A stretch of 64,000 nucleotides of DNA from Solimonas sp047605265 (GCA_047605265.1 JASGFY010000009.1:1-64000), one strand, 5' to 3'. Counted from the first letter of the stretch, positions 9,269-18,185 are shown. A program made the numbers and translations. Notes: a model not told the origin generated them from the letters alone.

Positions 9269-9670
9269 TCAGGTCCGCGGCGCGATCTCGATGTCGAGTC
9301 CGGCACTGACCGCGATCTGGCACGACAGCCGCGAGTTCGCGGAACTGCGGCACCGGGCCGTCGCCATCGCGCAGCAGCGGGTTCGGGCGGTACTGCTTGT
9401 TGTTCCGGACGATGAAGTCGACGCTCGCGTAGCCGGCGCTCTCTTCACCTTCCAGCGCGTCGATCATGTGAGCGATGATCTTCTTCGAGGCGCGCAGCTC
9501 CGGCCTGCCTTGCGCGTGATCGACATGGCGGAAGCTCATGTTCATGCGGCTCTTCTTGGCGCTGATAGGCTGTGTGTGCGAGATCATCGTCGTCGGGATG
9601 CCGTGCTGGTTGAAACGCATGACGTCGGGGCCCGGACCGCAAGCGGTGCCGACGATGTGGCCCGTGGCCG
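9269..9670 (-). pseudogene. Rieske oxygenase C-terminal remnant joined to a ferredoxin tail
   Basis: Right after the RluA gene stop, the minus strand reads HIVGTACGPGPDVMRFNQHG then HTQPISAKKSRMNMSFRHVD, and ends FIVRNNKQYRPNPLLRDGDGP. The last motif (Y.P.P.L..GDGP) is the C-terminal end of KshA/VanA-type Rieske oxygenase alpha subunits. About 55 bases later another frame gives ANSRLSCQIAVSAGLDIEI, stop at 9269, which resembles the final strand of a 2Fe-2S ferredoxin with its fourth cysteine. Neither piece has a start or an intact domain. It is a fusion scar of two electron-transfer genes. Confident for the Rieske part, moderate for the ferredoxin tail. Confidence 0.6.
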
Positions 9671-9683
9671 GGCGGCCACGCGT

Positions 9684-10601
9684 CTACGGACCGGCGCGCA
9701 GGTGCCGCCGGCTCTCGAAAACGTGCGGCCGGTGCGTCAGCGGATCGCTGAAGGCCAGCGTTCTGGCGAGCAGCTGCAGTGGCCGCCGGTAGTCGTCGCC
9801 GGCGTCGCCGTCCGTCGCGCCGGCGCGCAGCGAGGGATAGAAATCGTCATGGACGATCGGCGCGCCGATCGCCACCATGTGCACGCGCAGCTGGTGCTTT
9901 CTGCCGGTCACCGGCCGCAGGCGGTAGAGCGCGAGCGATCCCCGCGGCGTCGCGCTCTCGAAGATCGTTTCGCTGTTCGGCGCGCCGTCGGCTTCCCGCA
10001 TGCGGAAGAACGGCTCGGCGGCGACCAGGCGCGAGCGCCGCGTGAACGGGAACGTCAGGCCGTCGACGGCCGGCGCGAGCGCTTCGTAGAGCTTGCCGAC
10101 ACTGCGTTCGGCGAACAGGCGCTGATAGCGTCCGCGCGTCGCCGCCTGCACGGAGAACGCGACGAGTCCGGCGGTGCCGCGATCGATGCGGTGCAGCGGC
10201 GACAGCTCGGCGAGGCCGAACTGCTTCTTCAGGCGCACGAGCAGGGTCTGCTGCACGAAGCGGCCGGACGGCAGCACCGGCAGAAAGTGCGGCTTGTCGG
10301 CGATCAGCAGGTGCTCGTCGCGGTACAGCACCTCGGCCGCGAACGGAATCTCCGGTTCGGCGTCGAGCTCGCGGTAGTACCACAGCCGCGCGCCGGCGCG
10401 GTACGGCGTGTCCGGTGCGACCGGCGTGCCGGCGTCGTCGACGACGAGCTGCCGCGCCAGCCGCGAGCGCCACGCCGCCTCGCCGGTTTCCGCGTAGCGC
10501 TCGATCAGGAATTGCAGCGCCGTCCGCCACGCGCCCGGCGGCAGCCGCACGTGGCTGGGACCGACGCCGTCGCGGACCGGCAGGGGAGCGGAAGGATTCA
10601 T
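9684..10601 (-). CDS. RluA-family pseudouridine synthase
   Basis: 305 residues. The catalytic motif LSPLHRIDRGTAGLVAFSV, with the nucleophilic Asp in HRID, is plain near residue 140, and YRDEHLLIADKPHFLPVLPS is the usual first RluA strand-turn. C-terminal RPVTGRKHQLRVHMVAIGAP completes the fold. It isomerises uridine in rRNA or tRNA; the target cannot be read from sequence. This subgroup lacks the N-terminal S4 domain and resembles RluA-like proteins with a FERY-type N-terminus (about residues 30-70). Start taken at ATG 10601 (MNPSAPLPVRDG); a longer open frame upstream has no support. Confidence 0.88.
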   Translation of the reverse strand: MNPSAPLPVRDGVGPSHVRLPPGAWRTALQFLIERYAETGEAAWRSRLARQLVVDDAGTPVAPDTPYRAGARLWYYRELDAEPEIPFAAEVLYRDEHLLIADKPHFLPVLPSGRFVQQTLLVRLKKQFGLAELSPLHRIDRGTAGLVAFSVQAATRGRYQRLFAERSVGKLYEALAPAVDGLTFPFTRRSRLVAAEPFFRMREADGAPNSETIFESATPRGSLALYRLRPVTGRKHQLRVHMVAIGAPIVHDDFYPSLRAGATDGDAGDDYRRPLQLLARTLAFSDPLTHRPHVFESRRHLRAGP

Positions 10602-10802
10602 GCGCGGATGATCGCATGCGCCGCCGCCGCGACGATCGCGGCCGTCGGCCGGCGCGCGGCGCGTCATCCGACGAATCGACCTTGCGCGCAGCCCGCGGCG
10701 GCGTACGCTCGACGCAAGCCGCTCCTGCGATGCCGGAAGCGATCGCGGCACGCCATGGCACCGCCGGGTCCGGCGCCGGTCCGTCCGTGCGAGGAGGAAG
10801 CC

Positions 10803-11252
10803 ATGAATACGGTCGATACCATCGAGCTGCTCAACCACCTGATCGTCACCGCCAAGAACGGCGAGCGCGGCCTGCGCGCGGCGGCCGAGGAGGCACATCA
10901 CGCCGGCCTCAAGCAGTCGCTGCACGATCACGCGCAATTCTTCGGCGAGGCGGCGCGCGAGATGCAGGACGTGGTGCGCCGCCTTGGCGGCAAGCCCAGG
11001 GAGATCGGCACCTTCGGGCACGCGCTGCATCGCACCTGGATGCATCTGAAGGTCACGGCGCTGGGCGGCGACGAGGACGTGATCCTGAACGACGTCGAGG
11101 AAGCGGACGACGCGGCCGAGAGCCGCTGCGCCGAAGCGGTGCGGGAGGACACGCCGCCCGACGTGCGTGCGCTGCTGGCGCGGCATTACCTCGCCGCGCA
11201 GCGCCACCACGACGTGATCCGCCAGTGGCGGATGCACGCGCACGGCCACTGA
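10803..11252 (+). CDS. PA2169-type four-helix-bundle protein (DUF2383)
   Basis: 149 residues, all helical, rich in His, Glu and Asp, opening NTVDTIELLNHLIVTAKNGE. This matches DUF2383/PA2169 four-helix-bundle proteins, which resemble ferritin-like bundles and often sit with stress genes. Paired acidic/His positions (EEAHHAGLK, HDHAQFFGEAAREM, ARHYLAAQRHHD) could bind metal, but this is inference. A strong GAGGAGG ribosome site lies 6 bases before ATG 10803. It is divergent from RluA, about 200 bases apart, and about 120 bases before an aldo/keto reductase. Confidence 0.85.
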   Translation: MNTVDTIELLNHLIVTAKNGERGLRAAAEEAHHAGLKQSLHDHAQFFGEAAREMQDVVRRLGGKPREIGTFGHALHRTWMHLKVTALGGDEDVILNDVEEADDAAESRCAEAVREDTPPDVRALLARHYLAAQRHHDVIRQWRMHAHGH

Positions 11253-11292
11253 CGCGTCGCCCGCGCGCGCGAGCGCGTGGAACTTCGCCGGG

Positions 11293-11319
11293 TACAATAC
11301 CGGCTGTTACCGATCGGTA
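11293..11319 (+). promoter_or_regulatory. Putative promoter -10 and palindromic operator before the aldo/keto reductase
   Basis: TACAAT at 11293-11298 looks like a -10 element, and ten bases on TACCGATCGGTA (11308-11319) is a perfect 12-bp palindrome that would overlap the transcription start. The reductase ATG is 57 bases downstream. A repressor site is plausible; no regulator is obvious nearby. Confidence 0.4.
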
Positions 11320-11375
11320 CGGCGCGGCCGCGCGTCGCGCGCACCGGCTTCCCCGCAAGCGTTCAAGGACATCCG

Positions 11376-12404
<1,029 letters not shown>

Positions 12405-12431
12405 TCCTGTCGGGAAGCGCAGCATCGGTCG

Positions 12432-12814
12432 TCATTCCCGCAAACCCAAGCCCCCTTGTGTTGTAACAAGGGCTTGGGGCCGTGGCGTCTCCCGCACAAA
12501 GTCCAGAATCCCCATGAGGGCGCCATGGAGCGCGGCGTGGATTTCGCCACGCTTTTCGTTCGGATGCAGAACGATGCAGTGGTGGATGAGGGCGCGGATG
12601 GCGTCGGCAGCATCAAGGCGTGTCTCCAGGTCCACCAGCGCCTGCGTAAAGCACTGCATCTGCCGCTTGTAGGCTTCGGCAATGCCGGCATGCAATCGGG
12701 AACGGTCCAGCGGGGCCTGCGCCATGCGAACGGCAATGTCAGCTTTCTGACGCCCTGTTCGGCCATACGTGCCTTCATGGTCGGCTGATACAACCCATTC
12801 TCGATCGCAGTCAT
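12432..12814 (-). pseudogene. Large serine recombinase C-terminal remnant, frameshifted
   Basis: Reading the minus strand, MTAIENGLYQPTMKARMAE continues, only after a one-base frame change near 12760, as GRQKADIAVRMAQAPLDRSR then HAGIAEAYKRQMQCFTQAL and HHCIVLHPNEKRGEIHAALH with GALMGILDFV. This is the end of resolvase/invertase-type large serine recombinases (coiled-coil and C-terminal region; typical length about 550 residues). The catalytic N-terminal domain and zinc ribbon are absent, and stops precede the fragment. It marks the left edge of the imported island and shows that the mobility gene is dead. Confidence 0.78.
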
Positions 12815-12893
12815 GATTTAGGCTATGGCACCGGTCGATCTTCTCCAGAGCGTGGCGGTCCGTCTTCGATCCGCTGGATACCGGGACGCTGGA

Positions 12894-13025
12894 TCATGCT
12901 CGCGCCCGAAATCGCCGCATCCTCATAAACGCGAACGAATGCTCGATGTGCAGCTTCTCGGCCGCACGCACGAAGTGGAGTTCTTCAGCCACGGCCAGGA
13001 AACAGCGTAGATGACGAAGCTCCAT
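12894..13025 (-). pseudogene. LysR-family regulator, N-terminal fragment only
   Basis: From ATG 13025 the minus strand encodes MELRHLRCFLAVAEELHFVR then AAEKLHIEHS, the start of the LysR winged helix-turn-helix. At the point where the recognition helix (usually PLSRAIKELE-like) should follow, the frame changes to FAFMRMRRFRARA and stops. About 43 of roughly 300 residues remain. The break lies some 80 bases from the recombinase relic, so the two were probably joined by one deletion. Confidence 0.75.
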
Positions 13026-13077
13026 TGCACGCCTCTGCACGCCGATGACAATTTCTTTGCAAGGAAATGAGCCTGAG

Positions 13078-13827
13078 TTACAGGCTGGAAACTCCTCCAT
13101 CAACCAGCAGTTCTGTTCCAACGACAAAACGCGACTCGTCAGAGGCCAGAAAAACAGCGGCCTTTGCCAATTCCCACGGTGTCCCCATGCGACCGATGGG
13201 CACCAGTTTGCGGATTTCATCTTGCATGGCGCTTTGCTGCTCGGTGGAGAGTCCCAGTTTGCCGAGCGCAGGGGTTTCAGTTGGTCCTGGACTCAAGCCA
13301 TTGACCCGGATGCCACGGGAGACGAACTCCGCCGAGAGTGTGCGCGCCAGAGAAAGAAGGCCAGCCTTACTGGCAGCGTATGCACTGCTTTGCGGCAGGC
13401 CGATATGGGCACTCGCCGATCCGCAGAGGATCACCGACGCCGGGCTGGCCAACAGCGGCAGGAGCGACTGGATCAGAAAGAACGGCCCCTTCAGGTTGAT
13501 CGCCATGAGGCGATCCCAAGTCGCTTCATCCCAGTCCTGTAGCGGTCGGTGCGTAACGTCGCCTGCGTTGGCATAGATCACGTCGAGGCGTGGCCACTGC
13601 CCAACAAGTAACTGCGCCAGATCGCGCTGGGCATCGATGTCTCCGGCATCGCTGCGAATCGTCAAAGTGGCGCTGCCCAATTCCGTCCTTGCAAGCTTCA
13701 GAGCGTTCTCGTCTCGGCCGGTGATGGCGACTGTAGCGCCCTCGGCGCAGAACTGCCGTGCAACCTCAAGACCGATGCCGCTGGTGCCACCTGTGACCAA
13801 GGCGAACTTGTCGTGTAGACGTTTCAT
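13078..13827 (-). CDS. Short-chain dehydrogenase/reductase (SDR)
   Basis: 249 residues, classical SDR. The cofactor loop is VTGGTSGIGLEVARQF near residues 10-25, the NAG motif appears as VIYANAGD, the catalytic Ser is in ILCGSASAHIG and Tyr/Lys in SAYAASKAGLL. The acceptor GRDENALKLA after strand 2 (Arg following Gly) suggests NADP(H). C-terminal VVGTELLVDGGVSSL is typical. It resembles the SDRs usually found divergent from HxlR regulators, which respond to reactive aldehydes or quinones. Start at ATG 13827, preceded by GGGAAGC; an upstream ATG would add a non-homologous tail. Base composition is lower in GC than the flanks. Confidence 0.9.
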   Translation of the reverse strand: MKRLHDKFALVTGGTSGIGLEVARQFCAEGATVAITGRDENALKLARTELGSATLTIRSDAGDIDAQRDLAQLLVGQWPRLDVIYANAGDVTHRPLQDWDEATWDRLMAINLKGPFFLIQSLLPLLASPASVILCGSASAHIGLPQSSAYAASKAGLLSLARTLSAEFVSRGIRVNGLSPGPTETPALGKLGLSTEQQSAMQDEIRKLVPIGRMGTPWELAKAAVFLASDESRFVVGTELLVDGGVSSL

Positions 13828-13870
13828 GTGTGCTTCCCGTGAGCTGGTTGGAAAGCCACATTGTCGATTC

Positions 13871-13889
13871 AATAGTACCTATTGCATAG
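13871..13889. promoter_or_regulatory. Overlapping inverted repeats between SDR and HxlR genes (operator candidate)
   Basis: AATAG-TAC-CTATT (13871-13883) is a perfect inverted repeat and overlaps CTAT-TGC-ATAG (13879-13889), a second one. A related CCCAATAGATACTAA follows at 13895-13909. The block lies mid-way between the two divergent starts, the usual place for an HxlR dimer site controlling both genes. Confidence 0.6.
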
Positions 13890-13928
13890 TAGGCTCCCAA
13901 TAGATACTAAAGAGGCGCTTGGATACTC

Positions 13929-14306
13929 ATGCCCCATCAATTGCCACTCGCAGATCCCTCCCTTTCACCGCCGTCGGGCGCGACCGAGCCATGCCCGATG
14001 GTGAGCTTCGTCAACCTCGTATCGGGCAAATGGGCCATCCCAATTCTTTATCGTCTGATCTTAATCGGCGCCCCCGTGCGTTTCAGCGAGCTGCAACGCG
14101 CCGTTGCGCCAATAACGCAGAAGGAACTGACACGGCAATTGCGCCTATTTGAGGAGCGCAAGCTGGTGCTGCGCCGGGCATATGCCGAAGTTCCACCACG
14201 TGTGGAGTACCAGATCACTGCGTTAGGTAGGTCATTGCGACCAACGCTGGATTCGCTTGCTGATTGGATGCGAAAAAATGGGGAGGAGTTGGCAAGTGGA
14301 AACTGA
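13929..14306 (+). CDS. HxlR-family winged-helix transcriptional regulator
   Basis: 125 residues. The HxlR core starts at VSGKWAIPILYRLILIGAP and continues with VRFSELQRAVAPITQKELTR and QLRLFEERKLVLRRAYAEVP then PRVEYQITALGRSLRP, so helix-turn-helix and beta-wing are intact. The N-terminal MPHQLPLADPSLSPPS is variable, and ATG 13998 is a second possible start, right before the core. It is divergent from the SDR and most likely represses it, sensing an electrophile through the cysteine at position 23; that detail is inference. Confidence 0.9.
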   Translation: MPHQLPLADPSLSPPSGATEPCPMVSFVNLVSGKWAIPILYRLILIGAPVRFSELQRAVAPITQKELTRQLRLFEERKLVLRRAYAEVPPRVEYQITALGRSLRPTLDSLADWMRKNGEELASGN

Positions 14307-14543
14307 TCGGAGAAGCTGAAAAAGGGGACTAGGTGGCTCAGCAGGCTCTCTGAAGGACTGCCGTGCAAGTCGCACTGATTGCTATGCGATAGATGGCCCT
14401 CTCTTCCGCCCATCCGATCGCGCGGATTTCCTGCCGGGCGGAACCCGAGGCGATTCAGATGACCTTTGGGCATTCTGTGGCCGGACGAGAGTGAGTAATC
14501 TTAAAGAGCGGGCGGCTGTCCGCCATGCCTGGAGAGGATCGCG
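14307..14543 (+). other. Leader region of the flavin monooxygenase gene
   Basis: 237 bases with no gene I can support. GC is modest. AGAGGATCGCG just before ATG 14544 is the likely ribosome site. A TTAAAG around 14500 and several T/A-rich hexamers could be promoter parts, but none is convincing. Confidence 0.4.
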
Positions 14544-15833
14544 ATGTTTCATTTGGGATGGTTTCTTTACGAAGCGGTGCAGGGATGGGGGTCGCCGGAG
14601 TTCGACTGGGATTATGGTTGGGCCAACCCGAAGCTCCATCAGGACATGGCGCGAAGGCTGGAACAGGCCTGCTTCGATTTCATCCTTCTGGAAGACCTCA
14701 GCGCTGTTCCCGACACTTATGGGGCGACTCGCGAGGTCTACTTGCGCGAAGCCATCCATGCGCCGAAGTTCGATCCGGCGGTTGTCGCTGGCCTGATAGC
14801 GGCGGTGACCTCACATATCGGGATCATTCCCACGCTAACCACCAGTTTCTACCCGCCGTTCCTGCTGGCGCGTCAGGTGCAGACACTGGACCTGCTCAGT
14901 GGCGGGCGGGTCGGCTGGAACGTTGTCACGTCGTCCAGCGAGAAGGCCGCCCTCAATTTCGGTATGTCCGGGCTGCCGGAACACGATGAGCGCTACGACA
15001 TCGCCGACGAGTACGTCCATCTCTGCAAGCGTTTGTGGAATTCGTGGGAGCCCGGCGCAGTGGTCGCGGACACGGCGACTGGGGTATTCGCCGACCATGC
15101 CAGAGTTCATGAAGTGAACTTTTCGGGTGTCTACTATTCCGTGAAGGGGCCGCTCAACGTTCCGCCATCGCTACAAGGCCGGCCCGTACTGGCCCAGGCC
15201 GGCGCGTCGCCCAAGGGACGCCGGTTCGCCGCGCGACACGCCGATATCGTGCTGACACCCGTCAACCATCCTCCAGCGATCAAGGCGTTCCGCGATGAGA
15301 TCCGACGCCTTGCGGCAGAGGAGGGACGTAATCCAGACGACGTGAAAGTCATGGCTGTGGCGTTTCCCCATATCTGTCGTGACGAGGCCGAGACCCGCGA
15401 AGTTCGCGCCACCATGGCCGACATGCCCGTGAACCGGGTCGAAGCCTGGGTGGCTCAGATCAGCGCGATCACGGGCATCGATCTGGCGCGATACGATCTC
15501 GATGAGCCACTTCCCGCCGATGTCGATACGAACGGAAGCCGTGGCACTCTCGACTGGCTGCGCCGCGGTGGAGCGACGATCCGAGAGATGGCCTTGCGCA
15601 TGGCCCGCCAGACTCCCGATACGCCAATGGTGGGTACCGCGACGCAAGTGGCCGACGAGATGGCTGCGGTCATGGAGGAGGTCGGCGGCGACGGTTTTCT
15701 CATTGCCGGCCCGCTGACGCCCGCCAACGTCGGGCGCATAGTCGACGGCTTGGTTCCGGCGCTCCAGCAGCGCGGGCTGGTGCGTTCTAGCTACACCGGG
15801 GCGACCCTGCGCGACCATCTGGGGGAATTTTGA
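14544..15833 (+). CDS. LLM-class flavin-dependent monooxygenase (NtaA/SnaA/DszA family)
   Basis: 429 residues, near the 430-460 usual for this two-component FMNH2-dependent family. The TIM-barrel hallmarks are VTSHIGIIPTLTTSFYPPFL, ARQVQTLDLLSGGRVGWNVV then TSSSEKAALNFG, and PVLAQAGASPKGRRFAARHA. These enzymes use reduced flavin from a separate reductase to cleave C-S or C-N bonds or oxidise sulfones, nitrilotriacetate or hydrocarbons; the true substrate cannot be read. No reductase is adjacent. It belongs to the imported island, downstream of HxlR, and its stop TGA overlaps the ATG of the next short frame (ATG 15833). Confidence 0.9.
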   Translation: MFHLGWFLYEAVQGWGSPEFDWDYGWANPKLHQDMARRLEQACFDFILLEDLSAVPDTYGATREVYLREAIHAPKFDPAVVAGLIAAVTSHIGIIPTLTTSFYPPFLLARQVQTLDLLSGGRVGWNVVTSSSEKAALNFGMSGLPEHDERYDIADEYVHLCKRLWNSWEPGAVVADTATGVFADHARVHEVNFSGVYYSVKGPLNVPPSLQGRPVLAQAGASPKGRRFAARHADIVLTPVNHPPAIKAFRDEIRRLAAEEGRNPDDVKVMAVAFPHICRDEAETREVRATMADMPVNRVEAWVAQISAITGIDLARYDLDEPLPADVDTNGSRGTLDWLRRGGATIREMALRMARQTPDTPMVGTATQVADEMAAVMEEVGGDGFLIAGPLTPANVGRIVDGLVPALQQRGLVRSSYTGATLRDHLGEF

Positions 15834-16024
15834 TGACGCGCGCAGCGGTTTCCGCATGGGTTCTATCGGTTCTTGCCATGGCGGTACCATCCGCTGTCCT
15901 TACCGCCGTCCTTGCGGTGGACCAGATGACGCAGACCGCCGATATCTCCGGCAGCAACCTGGTGCTGCATGGCGGCGGCGAGCGTCCGGCCTTCCTCGAT
16001 GCGGCAAGCGTGGACAAGGCCTGA
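15833..16024 (+). pseudogene. Short frame ending in an SDR-like C-terminus (fusion relic)
   Basis: 63 codons beginning at an ATG that overlaps the monooxygenase stop. The first half (MTRAAVSAWVLSVLAMAVPS) is hydrophobic and unassigned. The second half, ADISGSNLVLHGGGERPAFL, resembles the C-terminal strand and GGG turn of SDR proteins (tG.nl.vdGGGe). The body of such a dehydrogenase is missing. It is probably a deletion scar that happens to stay open; a short translated peptide cannot be excluded because of the stop-start overlap. Confidence 0.4.
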
Positions 16025-16199
16025 GCGGCTCCGCATTGTGTGGAAGCCCATCGTCATCGGCCGCGGTCGGGTTCGCCGAACGTATTCCAGCCACGCGGTG
16101 ATGCTGTCGGTGATCGCCTTCGCCAACCGTAGCAAACCGTGGTACGAACGTCGCGTCGCAGCGCTGGACCGCGCGGCGTAGCGCCAGGCGTGCGCCGGC

Positions 16200-16880
16200 T
16201 CAGACCGGGGACACGCTGTTGTTCCGCCGCATGCTTGCCGGCGCCGCCGGCGTCTCCGCGGGCGGTCCGGCCGAGCGCGAGTGCTGCGCGATCCGCAACG
16301 CTTCCCTGGCCTCGAGTCCGAGCGCCAGCATGACGTGCTCGACGAGATGCTCGCCCATGAGGCCGGGCGCCGCGCCGGCGTTGATGCTGCGCATACCGGC
16401 GAGGATGGTGCCGGCGACGACGTTCATCGCCGCGGCCGCATCGCGGAACGTCATGCGGCCGGTTCTGCGGCCTTCTTCGAGGATCTCCGGGATCAGGTTC
16501 GTCAGCTTCTCGGTCGTGCGGTGCGTCGCGTCGACGAGGCGCAGCATGGCGGCGCCCCAATCCGGGTCGTCCGCCATCAGCCGAAACGCGGATTTGATGA
16601 CGATGGCCAGCCGCTCGGCGGGATCGGCGACGCGTTCGCAGTCGCGCCAGACCGGACCGTTGATGCGCTCGATCAGCTTGGCCGCCGCCGCCTCGATCAG
16701 TTCGTCCTTGCTCTTGAAGTAATTGTGCACGGTGCCGCTGGCCACGCGGGCCTCGTCGGCGACTTCCATGAACGTGGTGAGGATGGCTTCCTTGCGCGCG
16801 AATACGCGCGTCGCCGCCTCGAGCAGGTCTTCCAGGGTCCGGGCGCGTTTCTTGTGCCCGCGCGTCAGCCCTTCCGCCAT
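16200..16880 (-). CDS. TetR/AcrR-family transcriptional regulator
   Basis: 226 residues. The N-terminal helix-turn-helix is clear: LEDLLEAATRVFARKEAILT then FMEVADEARVASGTVHNYFK and SKDELIEAAAAKL (about residues 16-75). The ligand domain is helical and specific to this protein, with a disordered tail (PPAETPAAPASMRRNNS). The start ATG 16880 gives MAEGLTRGHKKRARTL. It faces away from a very short gene at 17040, and palindromic sites lie between the two starts, so autoregulation and control of the small gene are likely. Ligand unknown. Confidence 0.9.
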   Translation of the reverse strand: MAEGLTRGHKKRARTLEDLLEAATRVFARKEAILTTFMEVADEARVASGTVHNYFKSKDELIEAAAAKLIERINGPVWRDCERVADPAERLAIVIKSAFRLMADDPDWGAAMLRLVDATHRTTEKLTNLIPEILEEGRRTGRMTFRDAAAAMNVVAGTILAGMRSINAGAAPGLMGEHLVEHVMLALGLEAREALRIAQHSRSAGPPAETPAAPASMRRNNSVSPV

Positions 16881-16931
16881 CGCGAATTCTCCAGATCGGG
16901 AGGCGTGATCTTCGGCATGGCCGGGTGCAGC

Positions 16932-16980
16932 GTCAATATTGCCGACAATTTCTATAGTGGCGTCAAAATCAATATTGACT
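16932..16980. promoter_or_regulatory. Two TCAATATTG(A/C)C palindromes, TetR operator candidates
   Basis: The palindrome CAATATTG occurs at 16934-16941 and again at 16970-16977, 36 bases apart, in the contexts GTCAATATTGCC and ATCAATATTGAC. A further TTGA/TCAA inverted pair lies just downstream (16975-16990). All sit in the AT-rich gap between the TetR gene and the small gene, where a TetR dimer would be expected to bind. Confidence 0.55.
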
Positions 16981-17039
16981 AATCGATCAATCTTGGAGAT
17001 ACTAAGCAGCGTAAGTATTTTGCCACAAGGAGTTCCACC

Positions 17040-17144
17040 ATGACCATTCTCTATTCATTCCTGATCACCGCGGCCGGTGCGGCGCTGTTCGCCGACATCG
17101 GCGATGCCATCGTCTCGATGGTCCGCGGACCGAAGCACTTCTGA
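17040..17144 (+). CDS. 34-residue small hydrophobic protein
   Basis: ATG 17040 follows a strong CAAGGAG ribosome site at 6-7 bases. The product MTILYSFLITAAGAALFADI then GDAIVSMVRGPKHF is one membrane-length hydrophobic helix with a basic end, and stops just before a strong terminator at 17158. The whole transcription unit (operators, ribosome site, frame, terminator) is compact and complete, which argues for a real small gene. I do not recognise the family. It is divergent from a TetR gene and probably under its control. Confidence 0.6.
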   Translation: MTILYSFLITAAGAALFADIGDAIVSMVRGPKHF

Positions 17145-17157
17145 ACCCCGCAGTTCC

Positions 17158-17199
17158 GCCCGACGGCCCGCCGCGCGCATGCACGGCGGGCCGTCGGGC
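17158..17199 (+). terminator. Perfect 15-bp hairpin after the small gene
   Basis: GCCCGACGGCCCGCC (17158-17172) pairs fully with GGCGGGCCGTCGGGC (17185-17199) around a 12-nt loop. No clear T-run follows, as is common in GC-rich genomes; it lies between the small plus-strand gene and the end of the minus-strand MarC gene and could serve both. Confidence 0.7.
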
Positions 17200-17232
17200 G
17201 AGGGGTCGGGCGAGGGGGGGCTGATGCCCGGA

Positions 17233-17892
17233 TCAGCCCGCCGCCGGTCCTGCCAGCACCGGGAACAGCACCAGCAGCCCGGACGTGATGAAGCCGATCG
17301 CGATCGCCGACAGGATCAGCCCCATGATGCGCGTCGCGATGTTGATGCCGGTCCGGCCGACCAGGCGCGTGAGGAAGTCGCTGGAGCGCATCGCCAGCCA
17401 CGCGACGGCGGCGACGAGCAGGATGTCGACGATCAGGATCGTCATGCCGACGATGCCGCCGGACTTCTGCGCGTAGATGATCGCGGCGGAGATCGCGCCG
17501 GGGCCGGCGAGCAGCGGAATGCCGAGCGGCACGACGCCGATCTGGCGCTTGTCCTGCGCCTCGCTCTGTTCCTCCGGCGTCTGGCGGGTGTTGCCGGGGC
17601 TGGCGTTGAGCATGGCGATGGCCATCAGCAGAATCAGGATGCCGCCGCCGACGTTGAACTCCGGGATGCTGATGCCGAACAGGCCGAGCAGGAATTCGCC
17701 GGCGAGCGCGGAAGCGATCAGCACGATGGCGATCGTCATCGCCGCGTAGCGAGCGGTCAGCGCGCGATGCGCGCGGCTGTCGCCCATCGTCAGCGTGGCG
17801 ATCGCTGGAACGCCGAGCAGCGGGTTCACGATGACGATGAGGCCGATCAGCGTGTGCAGGCCGTTGATCAGTTCGGTGAGCAAACGTTCCAT
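17233..17892 (-). CDS. MarC-family (YchE/YhgN-like) integral membrane protein
   Basis: 219 residues with six hydrophobic helices. IVIVNPLLGVPAIATLTMGD in helix 1-2, FGISIPEFNVGGGILILLMA and VVPLGIPLLAGPGAISAAII are the conserved MarC signatures. The family (once linked to multiple antibiotic resistance, a link later withdrawn for MarC) has no settled substrate. A hydrophilic loop of about 25 residues (NASPGNTRQTPEEQSEAQDK) splits the two halves. Single gene, convergent with the small plus-strand gene. Confidence 0.9.
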   Translation of the reverse strand: MERLLTELINGLHTLIGLIVIVNPLLGVPAIATLTMGDSRAHRALTARYAAMTIAIVLIASALAGEFLLGLFGISIPEFNVGGGILILLMAIAMLNASPGNTRQTPEEQSEAQDKRQIGVVPLGIPLLAGPGAISAAIIYAQKSGGIVGMTILIVDILLVAAVAWLAMRSSDFLTRLVGRTGINIATRIMGLILSAIAIGFITSGLLVLFPVLAGPAAG

Positions 17893-18142
17893 GAGTTTTT
17901 CCGTTTGATGGCATCACCGGTGCACGCGGCGTGCCGCGACGACGGTCTGCAGGGCCCTGTTCGTCATTGCCGCGAACCCTCCTTCGAGGGTATGAGCGGC
18001 ATCCGCAAGCCGGGCATCGGCCTTTGCGGTCCCTGATTCGTGCTCGGCCTTGGCTGCGACTGTAGCGAATCGCGGCGTGCCCGGCACGCGCGATCCGCCT
18101 GCCCGGGACGCGCCGCCGCGGGCGCGGCCGGCATGATGCGAG

Positions 18143-18163
18143 TATGATCATGCCGTTATCATA
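18143..18163 (+). promoter_or_regulatory. TATGAT...ATCATA inverted repeat in the SulP leader
   Basis: TATGAT (18143-18148) and ATCATA (18158-18163) form a 6-bp inverted repeat with a 9-base gap, ending 22 bases before the transporter ATG. It could be an operator overlapping the promoter. The rest of the 290-base gap (17893-18185) shows nothing else I can name. Confidence 0.4.
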
Positions 18164-18185
18164 AAATGAGCCTTGGAGTCCGGGC

